DNA from: Ophiostoma sp. CBS 140.51
Taxonomy: Eukaryota > Ascomycota > Sordariomycetes > Ophiostomatales > Ophiostomataceae
NCBI GenBank assembly: GCA_029298735.1
Contig: JANSLP010000221.1
Location: 1 to 55,824, forward strand
DNA length: 55,824 nucleotides
Reading direction: 5' to 3'
Shown here: positions 31,967 to 41,475 of the stretch, piece by piece
How positions within the stretch are numbered: the first letter of the stretch is position 1
Layout of the letters: each line of letters starts with the position of its first letter
Program-made: the position numbers and the translations under genes
Notes under the pieces: model-generated
What the model was told of the DNA's origin: nothing
Database searches by the model: none
What the model saw: the letters and a program-made list of their open reading frames with translations, nothing else

Positions 31967-33970
31967 TCACTCGCTGTCCACTCCTCCCTCACCCTGTCCT
32001 AAACACCATAACACCGATGCAAGCGGCACATCTTCGATCCGCTCCAATACAGCCAACTGAGACGGGTGTGTAAACACACGGTCCCGCGCAGCCAGTGGCG
32101 GAGGATCAAAAGGTGGGATATCGGGGAGAACAAGGTCATCGCCTGTGACCTCCAGCGATGCGCGTATCAGTCCCTCGCGACAGCCTGCCAGCAACCACTC
32201 GCATTTCCGGTGGAGTAGCCACTCGACAGCCCGGTTTGAGTCGACGTCGCGGACAAACTGTTGGAAGAGGTAGTGGCCGTGTTCATCGCTGGAGGCGGTG
32301 TTGTCTTCCTCCTCCTTATCCTCGCCATCGTCATGGTCTTGGCCATGGTCATGCTCGTGATCGTGATCGTGATCGTGATCATTGCTGTTATCTCCCTGGT
32401 GATACTTTTTTGCACACTGTAGGCAGGTCAACAGCGGCTTCTCCTCACCCTCTTCCTTTTTGGTGACATCACCGTACCCGTAGAGGTTGTGTGCCTTGAT
32501 GTAGCCGGCATAGTAGTGCTGCGGCGGGATGAATCCTGTGTGTTCCATGAAGGCAGGATGGGCCAGCAGTCGAAGCACACGGTCCAAGTCCTCATCCTGC
32601 AAGTGGAAGAAGATTTGGTCTGGGCGGAGTTCCACAGCACCAGTAGTATCATTGTCGTCACCCCCGTGCTTGCCCACTTGATGAGCATTGTTGTCCTCCC
32701 GCCGCCGCCGGTCACTCAATGTCTCGACGGCGACATTTTCGTCACCATTGTCGGAGTCTCCGACCTGTCCAAACGTGCCGTAAAGGATCTCGTCACAAAC
32801 ACGCAAGCCAAAGGGATTTTCATCCTCGCCGTCGCCGTCCTCCTCCTCGTCGTCATCGTCAGTCTTCGCCCCGACGTCTGGCCGTCCCGGCTCGCCAACC
32901 GGCTGAAGCTGCCAGTCGAGCCACCACAGGTCGCGGGGTGCATTGGCGGAGAAGAAGAACCAGGCCAGTTCAGCCTCGGCTTCGGTGGCGGCGCGGGATG
33001 CGTCGCGGGAGGCAGAGGCCAGGCGGGAGAGGAGTTGGTTGTCACCAGTGCTCTTGGTCGTCTTGGTCGTCTTCGACGACCAAGACTCCGACTCGGTGAG
33101 CGACATCCTCATACTCACATCAAACCCCCACTGCCTCACCGTATCCACAAATGGCGGCCGATCGTACGAGTACGCCGGCACCAGCGGCCGCACATGCCCC
33201 GGCACTCGTTCTTGCACCACCCTCTGCAGAATCCACCGTACATGCGCAATGTCCGGCAGCCACATTGGGTGCACCAGGATGGCCGTCAGCTTGACACAGT
33301 AGTTGGAGAAGCCTGCATGGTCCCTCGGCAGAGACGGGCGCAGCCCATATCGGAAGAAGTCGTCCAGGCCACACCGAAACCGGTGCTGCAGCACTTCCCA
33401 TAGTCGCAGCTCGGCGTCAAACGGTCCCAGTTGATTTGGGGCGACAGGCGCCTGGAACATCCTCACCTGTTCCTGTTGAAACTGCAAAAAGTCTGGAGAC
33501 GTGGCAAACTGCTGGTGGTGCAGAGCGTGTTCGTGGGCGACGCCCCAGAGGCCGTGGTCAAAAATGTCGTCGGCGAGACCAAAGAAACTGCCCGGCAGTA
33601 AACTGCGGACATGGGCATCGGTCATTTGTGGTGGCTTGGGCGGTGATGGAGAGGGAGGACGATCGTGGCGGTGGTCGTCGGCAACCTGTTCAAGAACAGC
33701 AGCAGGCTTCTTTGCTTTCTTCGGTGACGGGACTGCTTTCCCGTTCACTTTGCTCTTGACAGTCTTCGTGCTTCCTTTTGGTTGTTTCGTAGCAGCTTTC
33801 TGTGTTTTGACCTGCTTTGTCGTTTTCTGCCTTTTCTTCTTTGCCAGTGTCTTTTCAATAATGACAGCACTCTCCTCCACCTCGGCCGATTCCTCTCTCT
33901 TCCGCTTGATTCGGATGCTCCTCCGTACGGTCGGTGCCGCGGCTGGCTGGTCTCGTTGTTGTCGCGGCAT
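31967..33970 (-). CDS. Unrecognised protein with basic N-terminus and Asp/His-rich tract
   Basis: This is one uninterrupted ORF of 667 codons with a credible composition, so I treat it as a real gene, but I do not recognise the family. The N-terminal 100 residues are very basic (RRSIRIKRKREE, TLAKKKRQKTTKQ), like a nuclear-localisation or DNA-contacting tail. A structured part follows at about 120-300 (FFGLADDIFDHGLWGVAHEHA, LRLWEVLQHRFRCGLDDFF, WLPDIAHVRWILQRVVQERVP). Acidic low-complexity segments interrupt it around 355-375. Another structured part around 440-510 (DQIFFHLQDEDLDRVLRLL, GFIPPQHYYAGYIKAHNLYG) has a CLQC pair, and a run of alternating Asp/His/Glu lies near 525-550. The C-terminus (HYLFQQFVRDVDSNRAVEWLL, RKCEWLLAGCREGL) looks folded. 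The repeated His/Asp run could bind metal; that is speculation. It is divergent from the SYM1-type gene. Confidence 0.75.
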   Translation of the reverse strand: MPRQQRDQPAAAPTVRRSIRIKRKREESAEVEESAVIIEKTLAKKKRQKTTKQVKTQKAATKQPKGSTKTVKSKVNGKAVPSPKKAKKPAAVLEQVADDHRHDRPPSPSPPKPPQMTDAHVRSLLPGSFFGLADDIFDHGLWGVAHEHALHHQQFATSPDFLQFQQEQVRMFQAPVAPNQLGPFDAELRLWEVLQHRFRCGLDDFFRYGLRPSLPRDHAGFSNYCVKLTAILVHPMWLPDIAHVRWILQRVVQERVPGHVRPLVPAYSYDRPPFVDTVRQWGFDVSMRMSLTESESWSSKTTKTTKSTGDNQLLSRLASASRDASRAATEAEAELAWFFFSANAPRDLWWLDWQLQPVGEPGRPDVGAKTDDDDEEEDGDGEDENPFGLRVCDEILYGTFGQVGDSDNGDENVAVETLSDRRRREDNNAHQVGKHGGDDNDTTGAVELRPDQIFFHLQDEDLDRVLRLLAHPAFMEHTGFIPPQHYYAGYIKAHNLYGYGDVTKKEEGEEKPLLTCLQCAKKYHQGDNSNDHDHDHDHEHDHGQDHDDGEDKEEEDNTASSDEHGHYLFQQFVRDVDSNRAVEWLLHRKCEWLLAGCREGLIRASLEVTGDDLVLPDIPPFDPPPLAARDRVFTHPSQLAVLERIEDVPLASVLWCLGQGEGGVDSE
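32348..32385. repeat. GTGATC hexamer microsatellite inside a coding region
   Basis: A run of about five (GTGATC/CGTGAT) units encodes the His-Asp alternation of the 667-residue protein on the minus strand. Length may vary between isolates. Confidence 0.7.
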
Positions 33971-36104
33971 CGTCGGTTGATGCGGGTGTACGAAGATGTG
34001 GATGTGACTGGTTATGTTGTCGAGCCTTGCGTAGATAGTTGTCCTGTTTTTTTTGTTTTTTTTTCAAGACTGAAATCGACACCTCAAATTACTTTTGCTT
34101 CTCTACAATTATTCTTCATGTCTTTCTACAACTTGACAAAACCAACAGTTGCTTGCCATCGCCGGGTGCGGCAAGGCTGCGTTGCTGCCAACAGACACTG
34201 CGAGAAAAAGACCATTGTAACGGTCGGTGCTGTCTTTGTTGTCAAAAATCCAGGGGCTGTGCCGAGTCCAAGGTGTTGTTGGACGTTTCTGTCAGAGTCT
34301 TTGTTCGGCCAGACAAAGGAAGACTCGAAAAAGGTGGTGAGAACAACACGGCGTGCGCGATTAGAGCTCGATGGACGTCAGAACATCAAGGCAACCCTAA
34401 ATAACGGAGAAGAAGGAAATACGGAAAAAAAGGGAGTAGCAGATCACAGCATTGCCTTTTAAATTTTAGATTTTGATATTTACTCGTTGCCGACGTGCTT
34501 CCTCATCTTTCATGTCGTCTTGTTAGTGCGTCGATGGCGAGTGCGACGGAGTTTCCCGATTGGGAATATGGTCAGGTACGCTTTCCTTCAAAGACTGCTT
34601 CCTTGTGAAACAGGTGCAGGACTTTGTCTTCTAGAAATGTTCCGTCGCTCCCGCTTGAGGCTTTTCTTTCAAAGGCATTTTGTTTCATCTGAACCTCGGC
34701 CGATTTGTTTGAATATCGCTTTTGCTCTCCCCAGATTATTTTTTCTGTCCTGCTGATGCAACCCCCACGCGTGTATTTTTTTTTCTCTCACAGGGGGTTT
34801 GCTTCCAAAGAATAGAGTGAAATGTGAATGGCAGTGCCAAAGAAGAAAGTAAAGTGAGACATCTCCTCAAAGTTTGCTGCTTCACCGCTCTCTTGTAAAG
34901 CATCTTACCCAAATGCTCAACAACATCAGTGAATGATACATCGTTTGGTAGTTTGGTCGAGGCGGGGGACAGCCGCTAGTTCCAGGGGGAAGGGAAAGAC
35001 CAGCCCGTAGAGTGGTTAGAGTGGAGCCGGCGTCATTGACAGCCAAAATGTGATTGACGCCTTTCGTCGTACTTTTTTCCTGTAGGTTTTTGCAAGCAGT
35101 ATTGGGCGATCTGAAGACTTTTATGTCCATCGTCGAAGGCACATCGCATTATTCAGTCCAAGGGTCCTCGTTATAGAAGGAGCTCCATTTTAGCGAAACA
35201 AAGGCCGAGTGAAAGGGTGAAAGGTAGGGTAGATCCTTCCTTCCTCACAAAAGAGGCCATTGAGTGAGATGCCATGAGCTTGCTTGAGGGAGGAAAGAGC
35301 CTAGACTCGTTACGAGGGCTGTGGCTTCCTGTTCGGGGCAATGCGACGAAACTCGACAGAGTGGGGAACAAAACGAAGGAAGGTAGAGAGGGAAGGACGT
35401 AAAAAGAGAGGCAAATAGGAGCATTGACAGGTTGAGGAATATCTATGTAAAGAATAGAATATTAAATCGAGCCGTTTGTGAAGAGCCTGAAGCATTCGGT
35501 TTGCCCACAATTCCAGAAAAAAACACTTTTTTTCTGCTTGCTTTTTTGTGGTGCGGTCACAGGATTGGTGATTTCACAGAAAGACTGAGCATTTCCAAGC
35601 TGTGCAACTTTATCAAGTGCTGTCCCCAGTATGTCGTAGTTTACCAGCAGGCACGCTGCACGCCCCCGACTCCGCAGCCGCTCACTCGCTCTCCTTTACG
35701 TCGTACACTCCACGTCCGCCGCCCGTCTCTGTCACCGACCCCACAACCAGCAAAGCAAGCAAGCAGGAAGGAAGGACAGAGAGACAATCATACATATTCC
35801 ATTGACCCAAACCATTCTTTTCGACACCGACAGAGGGCTGAAAATAAAAATTCTCAAAGAAGCAAAGAAAAAGCAACTCCGGCAGCAAAATCTCTGCCCA
35901 ATCCTTTCGTCACTCTTCACACCTATCTTCGTCTGTCAACAAAACAGCTCTCCGACGCTCTCGACCCAATCTTCTCGCCTCCAACCTACCTCGATTCTCA
36001 CCTCCGATAACAACATATCCTGTTAGGATCGCCTCGCGTCGACGTCGACTACTCTCTTCCACCTTGCCTCGGTTCTCAACGTCAATCCCTCACACACAGT
36101 CACA
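33971..36104. other. Divergent intergenic region between the unrecognised gene and the SYM1-type gene
   Basis: No coding gene is supported in 2.1 kb. Plus-strand ORFs at 33782-34462 and 35432-36010 lack domains and have Ser/Thr/Arg-rich, leader-like composition. From about 35640 the sequence is C-rich and pyrimidine-biased, the probable SYM1-type promoter and leader. TTTTTTTTT runs occur near 34040 and 34775. Confidence 0.5.
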
Positions 36105-36681
36105 ATGTTGGCCTGGTACGTTCCCAGTCCACAGTCCCATTCTCTTATCTTCATCATCCCTAACACTCTACAGGTACAAAGCCCGCCTCGCCGCCCGGCC
36201 CTTGCTCACCCAGAGTGTCACTACCGCCGTCCTCTTTGCCGTCGGCGACATTACCGCGCAGCAGCTGGTCGAGAAGCGCGGCCTCAAGAAACACGATGCG
36301 ACACGCACGGGACGCATGTTTCTGTACGGCGGCGCCATTTTTGGCCCTGCGGCGGCCACTTGGTATGGTCTCCTGCAGCGGCATGTGGTGCTGAGCACGC
36401 CGCGCAAGACGATACTGGCGCGCGTGGCGGTGGACCAGGGAGTATTTGCGCCCGTATTTATTGGTGTATTTCTCAGCAGCATGGCGGTCATGGAGGGCGG
36501 GTCCGTGAAAGAAAAGCTCGACAAGAACTACAAGAACGCTTTGACGGCCAACTACATGTTGTGGCCGGCGGCACAAATGGTCAACTTCAGCGTGGTCCCG
36601 CTGGAGCACCGGGTGCTGTTTGTCAACTTGTTGTCCATTGGCTGGAACTCGTACCTGAGCTATCTGAACAGCTCAAAGTAG
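36105..36681 (+). CDS. SYM1: SYM1 / Mpv17-PMP22 family inner mitochondrial membrane protein
   Basis: Exons are 36105-36115 and 36174-36681 with a 58-nt GTACGT...CTACAG intron, for 172 aa. The first coding exon is only 11 nt (ATGTTGGCCTG), and the junction recreates Trp to give MLAWYKARL. Family motifs are clear: TQSVTTAVLFAVGDITAQQLVEK, GPAAATWYGLLQR, VAVDQGVFAPVFIGVF and the signature NYMLWPAAQMVNFSVVPLEHRVLFVN followed by WNSYLSYLNS (only short parts of each are needed for the call: GDITAQQ, DQGVFAP, WPAAQMVNF). In yeast Sym1 acts in the inner mitochondrial membrane in stress and ethanol metabolism. Four hydrophobic helices are expected and visible. It is convergent with UAP1, with 290 nt between stops. 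A likely AATAAA signal is at 36893. Confidence 0.93.
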
Positions 36682-36892
36682 GGGACGAAGGTAAAGGAGG
36701 AAAACTGACGAAAGGGGATATAGTTATAGACTTTCACGATCTCTCACGATCTTTTCACGATCTCACGGCGTTGGGTTGTGTTGCTTCATGTTTGAACGCT
36801 TTAAACTTCATATTTTCATATTTGCGTCTCGTTAAAAATACGAGGGCGGTGTCCCTCAATCTTCTTTTTCCTACTTTTATCTTATTGAAGAA

Positions 36893-36898
36893 AATAAA
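36893..36898 (+). terminator. Candidate polyadenylation signal of the SYM1-type gene
   Basis: AATAAA lies 212 nt past the stop codon and just 74 nt from the convergent UAP1 stop. Transcript ends of the pair may overlap. Confidence 0.4.
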
Positions 36899-36971
36899 TC
36901 CAAACGCTTCATAAAAAACCAATGATCCCTTTTTTTAACATTAATCCTGCCTCTTTGCGTAGTACTTAAGG

Positions 36972-38432
36972 TTAACCCTCCAGCAGAGCGGGCGCCACAA
37001 TCGACTTGCCCTTGAAGCCCTCCAGACCCTCACCGCCATAGCTGACCAGCGGCGGCACTTCAATGCCCGTGTCCGCTGCAGAGACATCGCTCCGCGCATC
37101 GTCGCTCACTGTGACATTGGCACCAGCAGCCTCCAGCCACCGGCGGCCCTGCAGCAGGATGTCGCGCTTGCTGGTATCCGGGTTGTCGTCCGTGGTACCG
37201 CGGCCGTTCTTGAGCGGGGAGAACTCGTCCTCGCGGCGGACCTCGAGGCACGCAAACTTGTCCAGGGCCAGGCGCGGGAAGACATCAAAGACAAACTGCT
37301 CGAGCTTGATGCCGTTGGGCGTCGAGGGCTTGACGGTCTCGCCCGATTCCAAATCGGCGTAGGGAATCTTCTTGCGGGCGACGTGGTGCGGCAGGTCGCG
37401 GGCCCACTGCGGGATGGTCTCAAGGAAACGCAGCGAGTAGTAGTGGTTGACAATGTTGGCGGCACGGAACTTGAGCACACCAGGGTGGTTGGGGTCCTGA
37501 GCCTCGGCGGTAGCCGCGTCAATCTCCGAGTACTCGACCACATCCGGGCGGCCGTTCTTCTGGAGGATCAGACCGACAGACTCAGTGGCGTTGCGCTTGC
37601 GCACGACCTTGGTTGCAATGTCGACGTCCTTGCTGGCGGCAAAGCCCAAAAAGACAGGGTCAGCCACGCGGACCAGGCAGTTATCCACACAGTAGGCATG
37701 GACGTGCTCGATACCGCGCTTCTTCAGGTCGGCCAGCACGCCCGAGCCGATCATAGCCTGGTAAATACCGCCGTTGCCGTCGGGTGCCACCGCGACCTTG
37801 CCCTTGCCCTCCAGCAGGATCTTGCCCTCGTTCGAGATGCAGGGCAGCACACCCTGCTCAAAGAACAGAATGTTGGCCTTGTCGAGGCCAAAGTAGTTGT
37901 TCTCAACAAAGAACGCCTCGGTCGGTCCCCGCGTCGGGCCGCTCGTCATAATGTACCAGGGAACGACGGCGTTCGCGCCCGCCAGCTGCTGAATCTTGAG
38001 AATCCGCTCGGCCTGGATCTGGAAGAGCGATTTGGACGAGGGCAGGCCAATGTCGTAGCAGCCCTTGGGCGCCGAGCTGCCCAGACGTGTGCCCTGGCCA
38101 CCGGCCATGAGCACGACGCCGACCTTGTTCTTGGCAATCAGCTCGAGGCCGGCTTTGTACCAGCCTGCAATGGAGCTGGCATCAGAGTCGAGAATGCTAG
38201 CTGTCGCAGATTCAGGGAGGGGCTCGAGGACGGCAGGGCCGCTGTCGGCGGCGGGTGTGGGGTGCAGGGCCTCCTTGGCGAGCTCGTTGATGCGGGTCGG
38301 GTCAAAGAGGGCGAGCTGCTTGACGAGGTCGGCCTGCTCGGCAGAAGAGAGGCTGTCGTAAAAGGTAAACACCTGGCCCTGGCCGGCGGCGGTGTACTTT
38401 TGCCGAAGCTCGGCGACGTCGACGGAAGCCAT
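36972..38432 (-). CDS. UAP1: UDP-N-acetylglucosamine pyrophosphorylase
   Basis: This single-exon gene encodes 486 aa, close to yeast Qri1 and human UAP1. It makes UDP-GlcNAc from UTP and GlcNAc-1-phosphate in the cytosol, feeding chitin, N-glycan and GPI-anchor synthesis, and is normally essential in fungi. The nucleotide-binding signature LMAGGQGTRLGSSAPKGC is at about residues 108-125. Next come PSSKSLFQIQAERI, the uridine/sugar-binding block APDGNGGIYQAMIGSGVL, and HVHAYCVDNCLVRVADPVFLGF (three adjacent elements: YCVDN, LVRVADP, FLGF). The C-terminal part contains EEFSPLKN-like sequence (EDEFSPLKNGRGTTDDNPDTS read as DEFSPLKNGRG). The start ATG has a CACAATGGC context. A 5' UTR intron at 38520-38599 is well supported by its signals. 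Confidence 0.95.
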   Translation of the reverse strand: MASVDVAELRQKYTAAGQGQVFTFYDSLSSAEQADLVKQLALFDPTRINELAKEALHPTPAADSGPAVLEPLPESATASILDSDASSIAGWYKAGLELIAKNKVGVVLMAGGQGTRLGSSAPKGCYDIGLPSSKSLFQIQAERILKIQQLAGANAVVPWYIMTSGPTRGPTEAFFVENNYFGLDKANILFFEQGVLPCISNEGKILLEGKGKVAVAPDGNGGIYQAMIGSGVLADLKKRGIEHVHAYCVDNCLVRVADPVFLGFAASKDVDIATKVVRKRNATESVGLILQKNGRPDVVEYSEIDAATAEAQDPNHPGVLKFRAANIVNHYYSLRFLETIPQWARDLPHHVARKKIPYADLESGETVKPSTPNGIKLEQFVFDVFPRLALDKFACLEVRREDEFSPLKNGRGTTDDNPDTSKRDILLQGRRWLEAAGANVTVSDDARSDVSAADTGIEVPPLVSYGGEGLEGFKGKSIVAPALLEG

Positions 38433-38519
38433 TGTGATGTGAGGTGGGGTGTGAGGTAGAGAGAGGTAGAAGTTGGAGAGTAGAAGTGTTGATCGAGAGA
38501 AAGGAGACGAAGAGGGAAA

Positions 38520-38599
38520 CTGAATTGCCGAGATGGTTAGCTGAAGAAATGGAGAGCTTGGTTGTTGGTGGGGTAGTAAGGAGAATGGGTGGACGGTAC
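38520..38599 (-). other. UAP1: Candidate 5' UTR intron of UAP1
   Basis: On the minus strand, AAAG is followed by a GTACCG donor at 38599. A CTAAC branch motif and an AATTCAG acceptor ending at 38520 follow, giving an 80-nt intron of ordinary size 87 nt before the ATG. Confidence 0.5.
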
Positions 38600-38960
38600 C
38601 TTTCGTGTAATGTGGTATCGAAAGCTATGAGAGGAGAAGAGAGAGCTTGGAGAAGATGAGGTTCGCGAGAATTGAAAATGAGGAGCAGAAAGAAGGAGAA
38701 AAGGAATTGAATAACAAAAAAGGGGGGGAAGTGTAGTAAACTAAATAGAAAGGTGCGGTGAACACGTAAAAGTACGGGATAGAACGAGGCAAGTTTACGG
38801 AGCAGGAGCACTTTAGACCATAACGCCACGGAAGGAGCCAGGAACAAAGTCTCACATCATCATCTGAAATGCGTAAAAAGCCAGCATGGTTGCCAAATAT
38901 AGACGCTAGACGAAGGCCGAGCGAGCTTCTGTTGTTTTGCTACAGGGCCGGGCTGCATTT

Positions 38961-39019
38961 GGGGGGTCGTAGAGGGAAGGAGCGGTGGGGTTGGCCCTGG
39001 TTTTGGGGGGTAGAGGGGG
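38961..39019 (+). other. G-quadruplex-prone G-run cluster
   Basis: Five G runs lie within 59 nt: six Gs at 38961, three at 38974, four at 38987, six at 39005 and five at 39015. Loop lengths are moderate. It lies about 530 nt upstream of the UAP1 start, on the strand opposite to UAP1's coding strand. Confidence 0.5.
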
Positions 39020-40339
39020 CAACTTCGCGTCAGTGTGGGATTGAAACAAGGCACAGGCAAGCCTGGGCGAATACGAGCCTTGAGGGGCAGCGGCGGGGCA
39101 ACAGCGACTGTGGTGACTGCACTGAAAGAGAAAAACACCTTGTGGCAGCCGCGCCACCTCCCATTCGCCAGGGGCTTGTTCATTGCTAGCCAGTCCTCAG
39201 TGGGCCGAACCTGCACTTAAGCCCCGGCAACGCAGGTGCGGCTGACTGCACTTTGCCTGCACTTTTGCAGCCTTTTGGCGCACTTTCAGGCCGTGCTAGC
39301 GGACTTGAGATCGATGCGACGGTAGGACGGCAGCAGTGGTGGAAAGCACAGCCCCACCGGAGCACAAACGAGGACAAACACAAAAAGGCACAAAAAAGAG
39401 GCCCGGAACGGAGTCGCTGTCCAACCAATACGAGGTCGACGGCGAACTGCAAACTTGGAAGAAGACGAGAAACAGAGAAAGAGACTGCTCAACTGCCACT
39501 GCATACGGACTTGGCAGGCCGTCTGTTGTCTTTTCGTTGTTCGTTTCGTATTAATTAAGAGGACGTGTCGTCTCTTGAGGTGTTTCTACGTTGAAGACAG
39601 GATTGAAAAGACAGGAGTAGGGAACTTTGTGTCTTTGCCTTGACATCTTTTGAAAACGCCTATATCTCACGCAAATCTTACCATACCTGACTGGACATGG
39701 CTAGGTAAAATCAGAATACTGAGTAGAGATAGAAAGGAAATGGAAATATCACAGCTCAGCCTCGTCAGCTGAGTCGCAAGCAGACCTCGAATTCGAACAG
39801 CCCTGGCTGATGGAGTCGTCCTTCACTCTTTTGGCGTGTTCTCCTTTCGACTATCTTTTAATATACACTGGTAAGTCTATAATTCAGGAACAGCCTGTTC
39901 TTCTTGGGCTTGACGTTGAGGTCGTCTTTCTGAAAAGGTCAGTGCTGAGACTGACTTTGAAGGAATCTATGAACCGGCGCCGACTCTGGCATGCTGTACC
40001 TGTTATAGTAGCCTTATGAATTGCGACGTGGTATGAGTATTACCATACATCTTCACGGTTATGAAGACAGAAGAACCACGAAAAGGTGCACTTGTGAGAC
40101 CGACTGAAGTTTTCCTTTGTGCCTGGTTTCAGGGGTTCAAGCTAAACCGTTGGCGCTAGACCAGACGTAGCCAACAGCTATTCTCCAGAAGCCTCTGGAA
40201 AGTGCAAAACCGCTGCCAAGATACCGTACCCATTGGACAGCCACCATGCTGCCTAGCAAAGTCATGGGCAGAACCATGGGCTCAAGGTAATCTTTCTTGG
40301 ACAGAGCATCTCATGATGAACGGTAGTTCATGACATTTT

Positions 40340-40348
40340 TATATAAAA
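40340..40348 (+). promoter_or_regulatory. TATA box of the TDG-type glycosylase gene
   Basis: TATATAAAA lies 78-86 nt upstream of the ATG at 40426 and is followed by a pyrimidine-rich leader ending CACTCACAATGG. Confidence 0.5.
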
Positions 40349-40425
40349 TTGGGCTGAGCCGTGGTTGTCATTTATTTTCATCATTATTTTCTGCATTTTT
40401 AATCTACATCTTGTACACACTCACA

Positions 40426-41475
40426 ATGGCCGAAGACACAACACCACTGCCGACCTTTGGCGGCCGCCTGGCCAGCTTCACATATGCCGGCGGCGATGAC
40501 ACTACAAGCCCTTCACCATCACGGAGTCTCCGCTCCCGCAGCATACTGGCACCAACACAGCGCTCGACCTCTGGCTCGCCCACCAAGCCGCCGCCCAGAG
40601 AGTCGCCGAGGGCGTCCCCACGGTCATCCGTGAAGCGCAAGCTGGAGGACGGCGATGACGCTGAGAGTGTGTCCTTGGGGCCCATCCCTCGGTTTGCCCC
40701 GGCGTCTGCCGACCGGGCATCTTCCAGTCCATCCCCGACGAAGCAGTCACGTCGGAGCCGCCCCGCCAAGCCATCCAAATATGCCCCGCCCACCACCTAT
40801 GCGCACCTCCCACAGCTGCCGGACGCCATTGCCCCCAATTTGCTGGTCCTCTTTGTCGGCCTCAACCCGGGCATTGAGACGGCGCGGTCGGGGCATGCAT
40901 ATGCGCACCCGTCGAACCTGTTTTGGAAGCTCATGTACAGCAGCGGGGTGCTGCCTGAGCGGTGCACGGCGAAAGAGGACCGGACGCTGCCGGCACGCTT
41001 CCAGTTGGGCCTGACAAATATTGTGGCGCGGCCATCGCGTAACGGTGCCGAGCTCAAACCGGCGGAGCTGGACGCGGGCGTGTCCATCCTGGAGGCAAAA
41101 GCACGGAAATGGCGACCGGAAGTGATGTGTTTTGTGGGCAAGGGGATTTGGGACAGTGTCGTGCGCGTGCGGGCGCGGCAGAGTCGACCAAAGCCGGCGT
41201 TCAAGTATGGCTGGCAGGACGAGAGTGAGAATATGGGGGTGGGCGAAGGGGACGACACAGAGACGGATGTTAAAGAGGAGATCCTGGGTGATGAAGAGGG
41301 CGCCGACACACCTGAAGTCCGCATCGACCCTGACTGGAAGGGTTCACGAGTGTTTGTTGCCTCCAGCACGAGCGGGCTTGCCGCGTCGCTTTTGCCGGCC
41401 GAGAAAGAAGCCATCTGGCGGCAGCTCGGTTCATGGGTGGAACAGAGACGGAAGGAGATCAAGGAGGCCAGTTGA
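40426..41475 (+). CDS. G/T(U)-mismatch-specific DNA glycosylase, TDG/Thp1 family
   Basis: This single-exon gene encodes 349 aa. The family removes uracil or thymine from G mismatches in base excision repair; fission-yeast Thp1 and human TDG are relatives. A disordered Ser/Pro/Arg-rich tail covers the first 120 or so residues (SPSRSLRSRS, KQSRRSRPAKPSKY). The catalytic domain begins LLVLFVGLNPGIETARSGHAY, abbreviated here as motif I G145-L-N147-P-G149, where Asn147 matches the catalytic Asn of TDG. HPSNLFWKLMYSSGV follows, with GLTNIVARPS at 195. Then comes RPEVMCFVGKGIWDSV. The last segment VFVASSTSGLAAS (about 309) matches the MPSSSAR loop of TDG. An acidic insert of about 45 residues (240-300, DDTETDVKEEILGDEEG) separates the last two blocks. 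ATG 40426 is preferred over the longer frame at 40330 because of its context and the TATA box. Confidence 0.92.
   Translation: MAEDTTPLPTFGGRLASFTYAGGDDTTSPSPSRSLRSRSILAPTQRSTSGSPTKPPPRESPRASPRSSVKRKLEDGDDAESVSLGPIPRFAPASADRASSSPSPTKQSRRSRPAKPSKYAPPTTYAHLPQLPDAIAPNLLVLFVGLNPGIETARSGHAYAHPSNLFWKLMYSSGVLPERCTAKEDRTLPARFQLGLTNIVARPSRNGAELKPAELDAGVSILEAKARKWRPEVMCFVGKGIWDSVVRVRARQSRPKPAFKYGWQDESENMGVGEGDDTETDVKEEILGDEEGADTPEVRIDPDWKGSRVFVASSTSGLAASLLPAEKEAIWRQLGSWVEQRRKEIKEAS

Larger units (their letters stand above)
38433..40425. other. Divergent intergenic region between UAP1 and the TDG-type gene
   Basis: No coding gene in 2 kb. It contains the UAP1 leader with a candidate intron, a G-run cluster at 38961-39019 with G-quadruplex potential, and a more AT-rich stretch from about 39640 to 40340. 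A TATATAAAA box lies 78 nt before the TDG-type ATG. A 69-codon ORF at 39810 shows no family features. Confidence 0.5.

Noticed and set aside
34040..36000. Possible extra gene upstream of the SYM1-type gene (ORF 35432-36010)
   Set aside because: Leader-like Ser/Thr/Arg composition, no motif, ends right at the promoter of the real gene.
37383..38459. 358-codon plus-strand ORF opposite UAP1
   Set aside because: Shadow of a highly conserved coding region.
39780..40200. tRNA-like TTCGAAT and GGTTCAAGC words
   Set aside because: No T-stem pairing, acceptor stem or A box around either.
9289..41475. Chromodomain, RIF1, SET and TDG genes as a chromatin gene cluster
   Set aside because: They are spread over 32 kb, on both strands and interleaved with unrelated housekeeping genes. 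Co-occurrence looks incidental.
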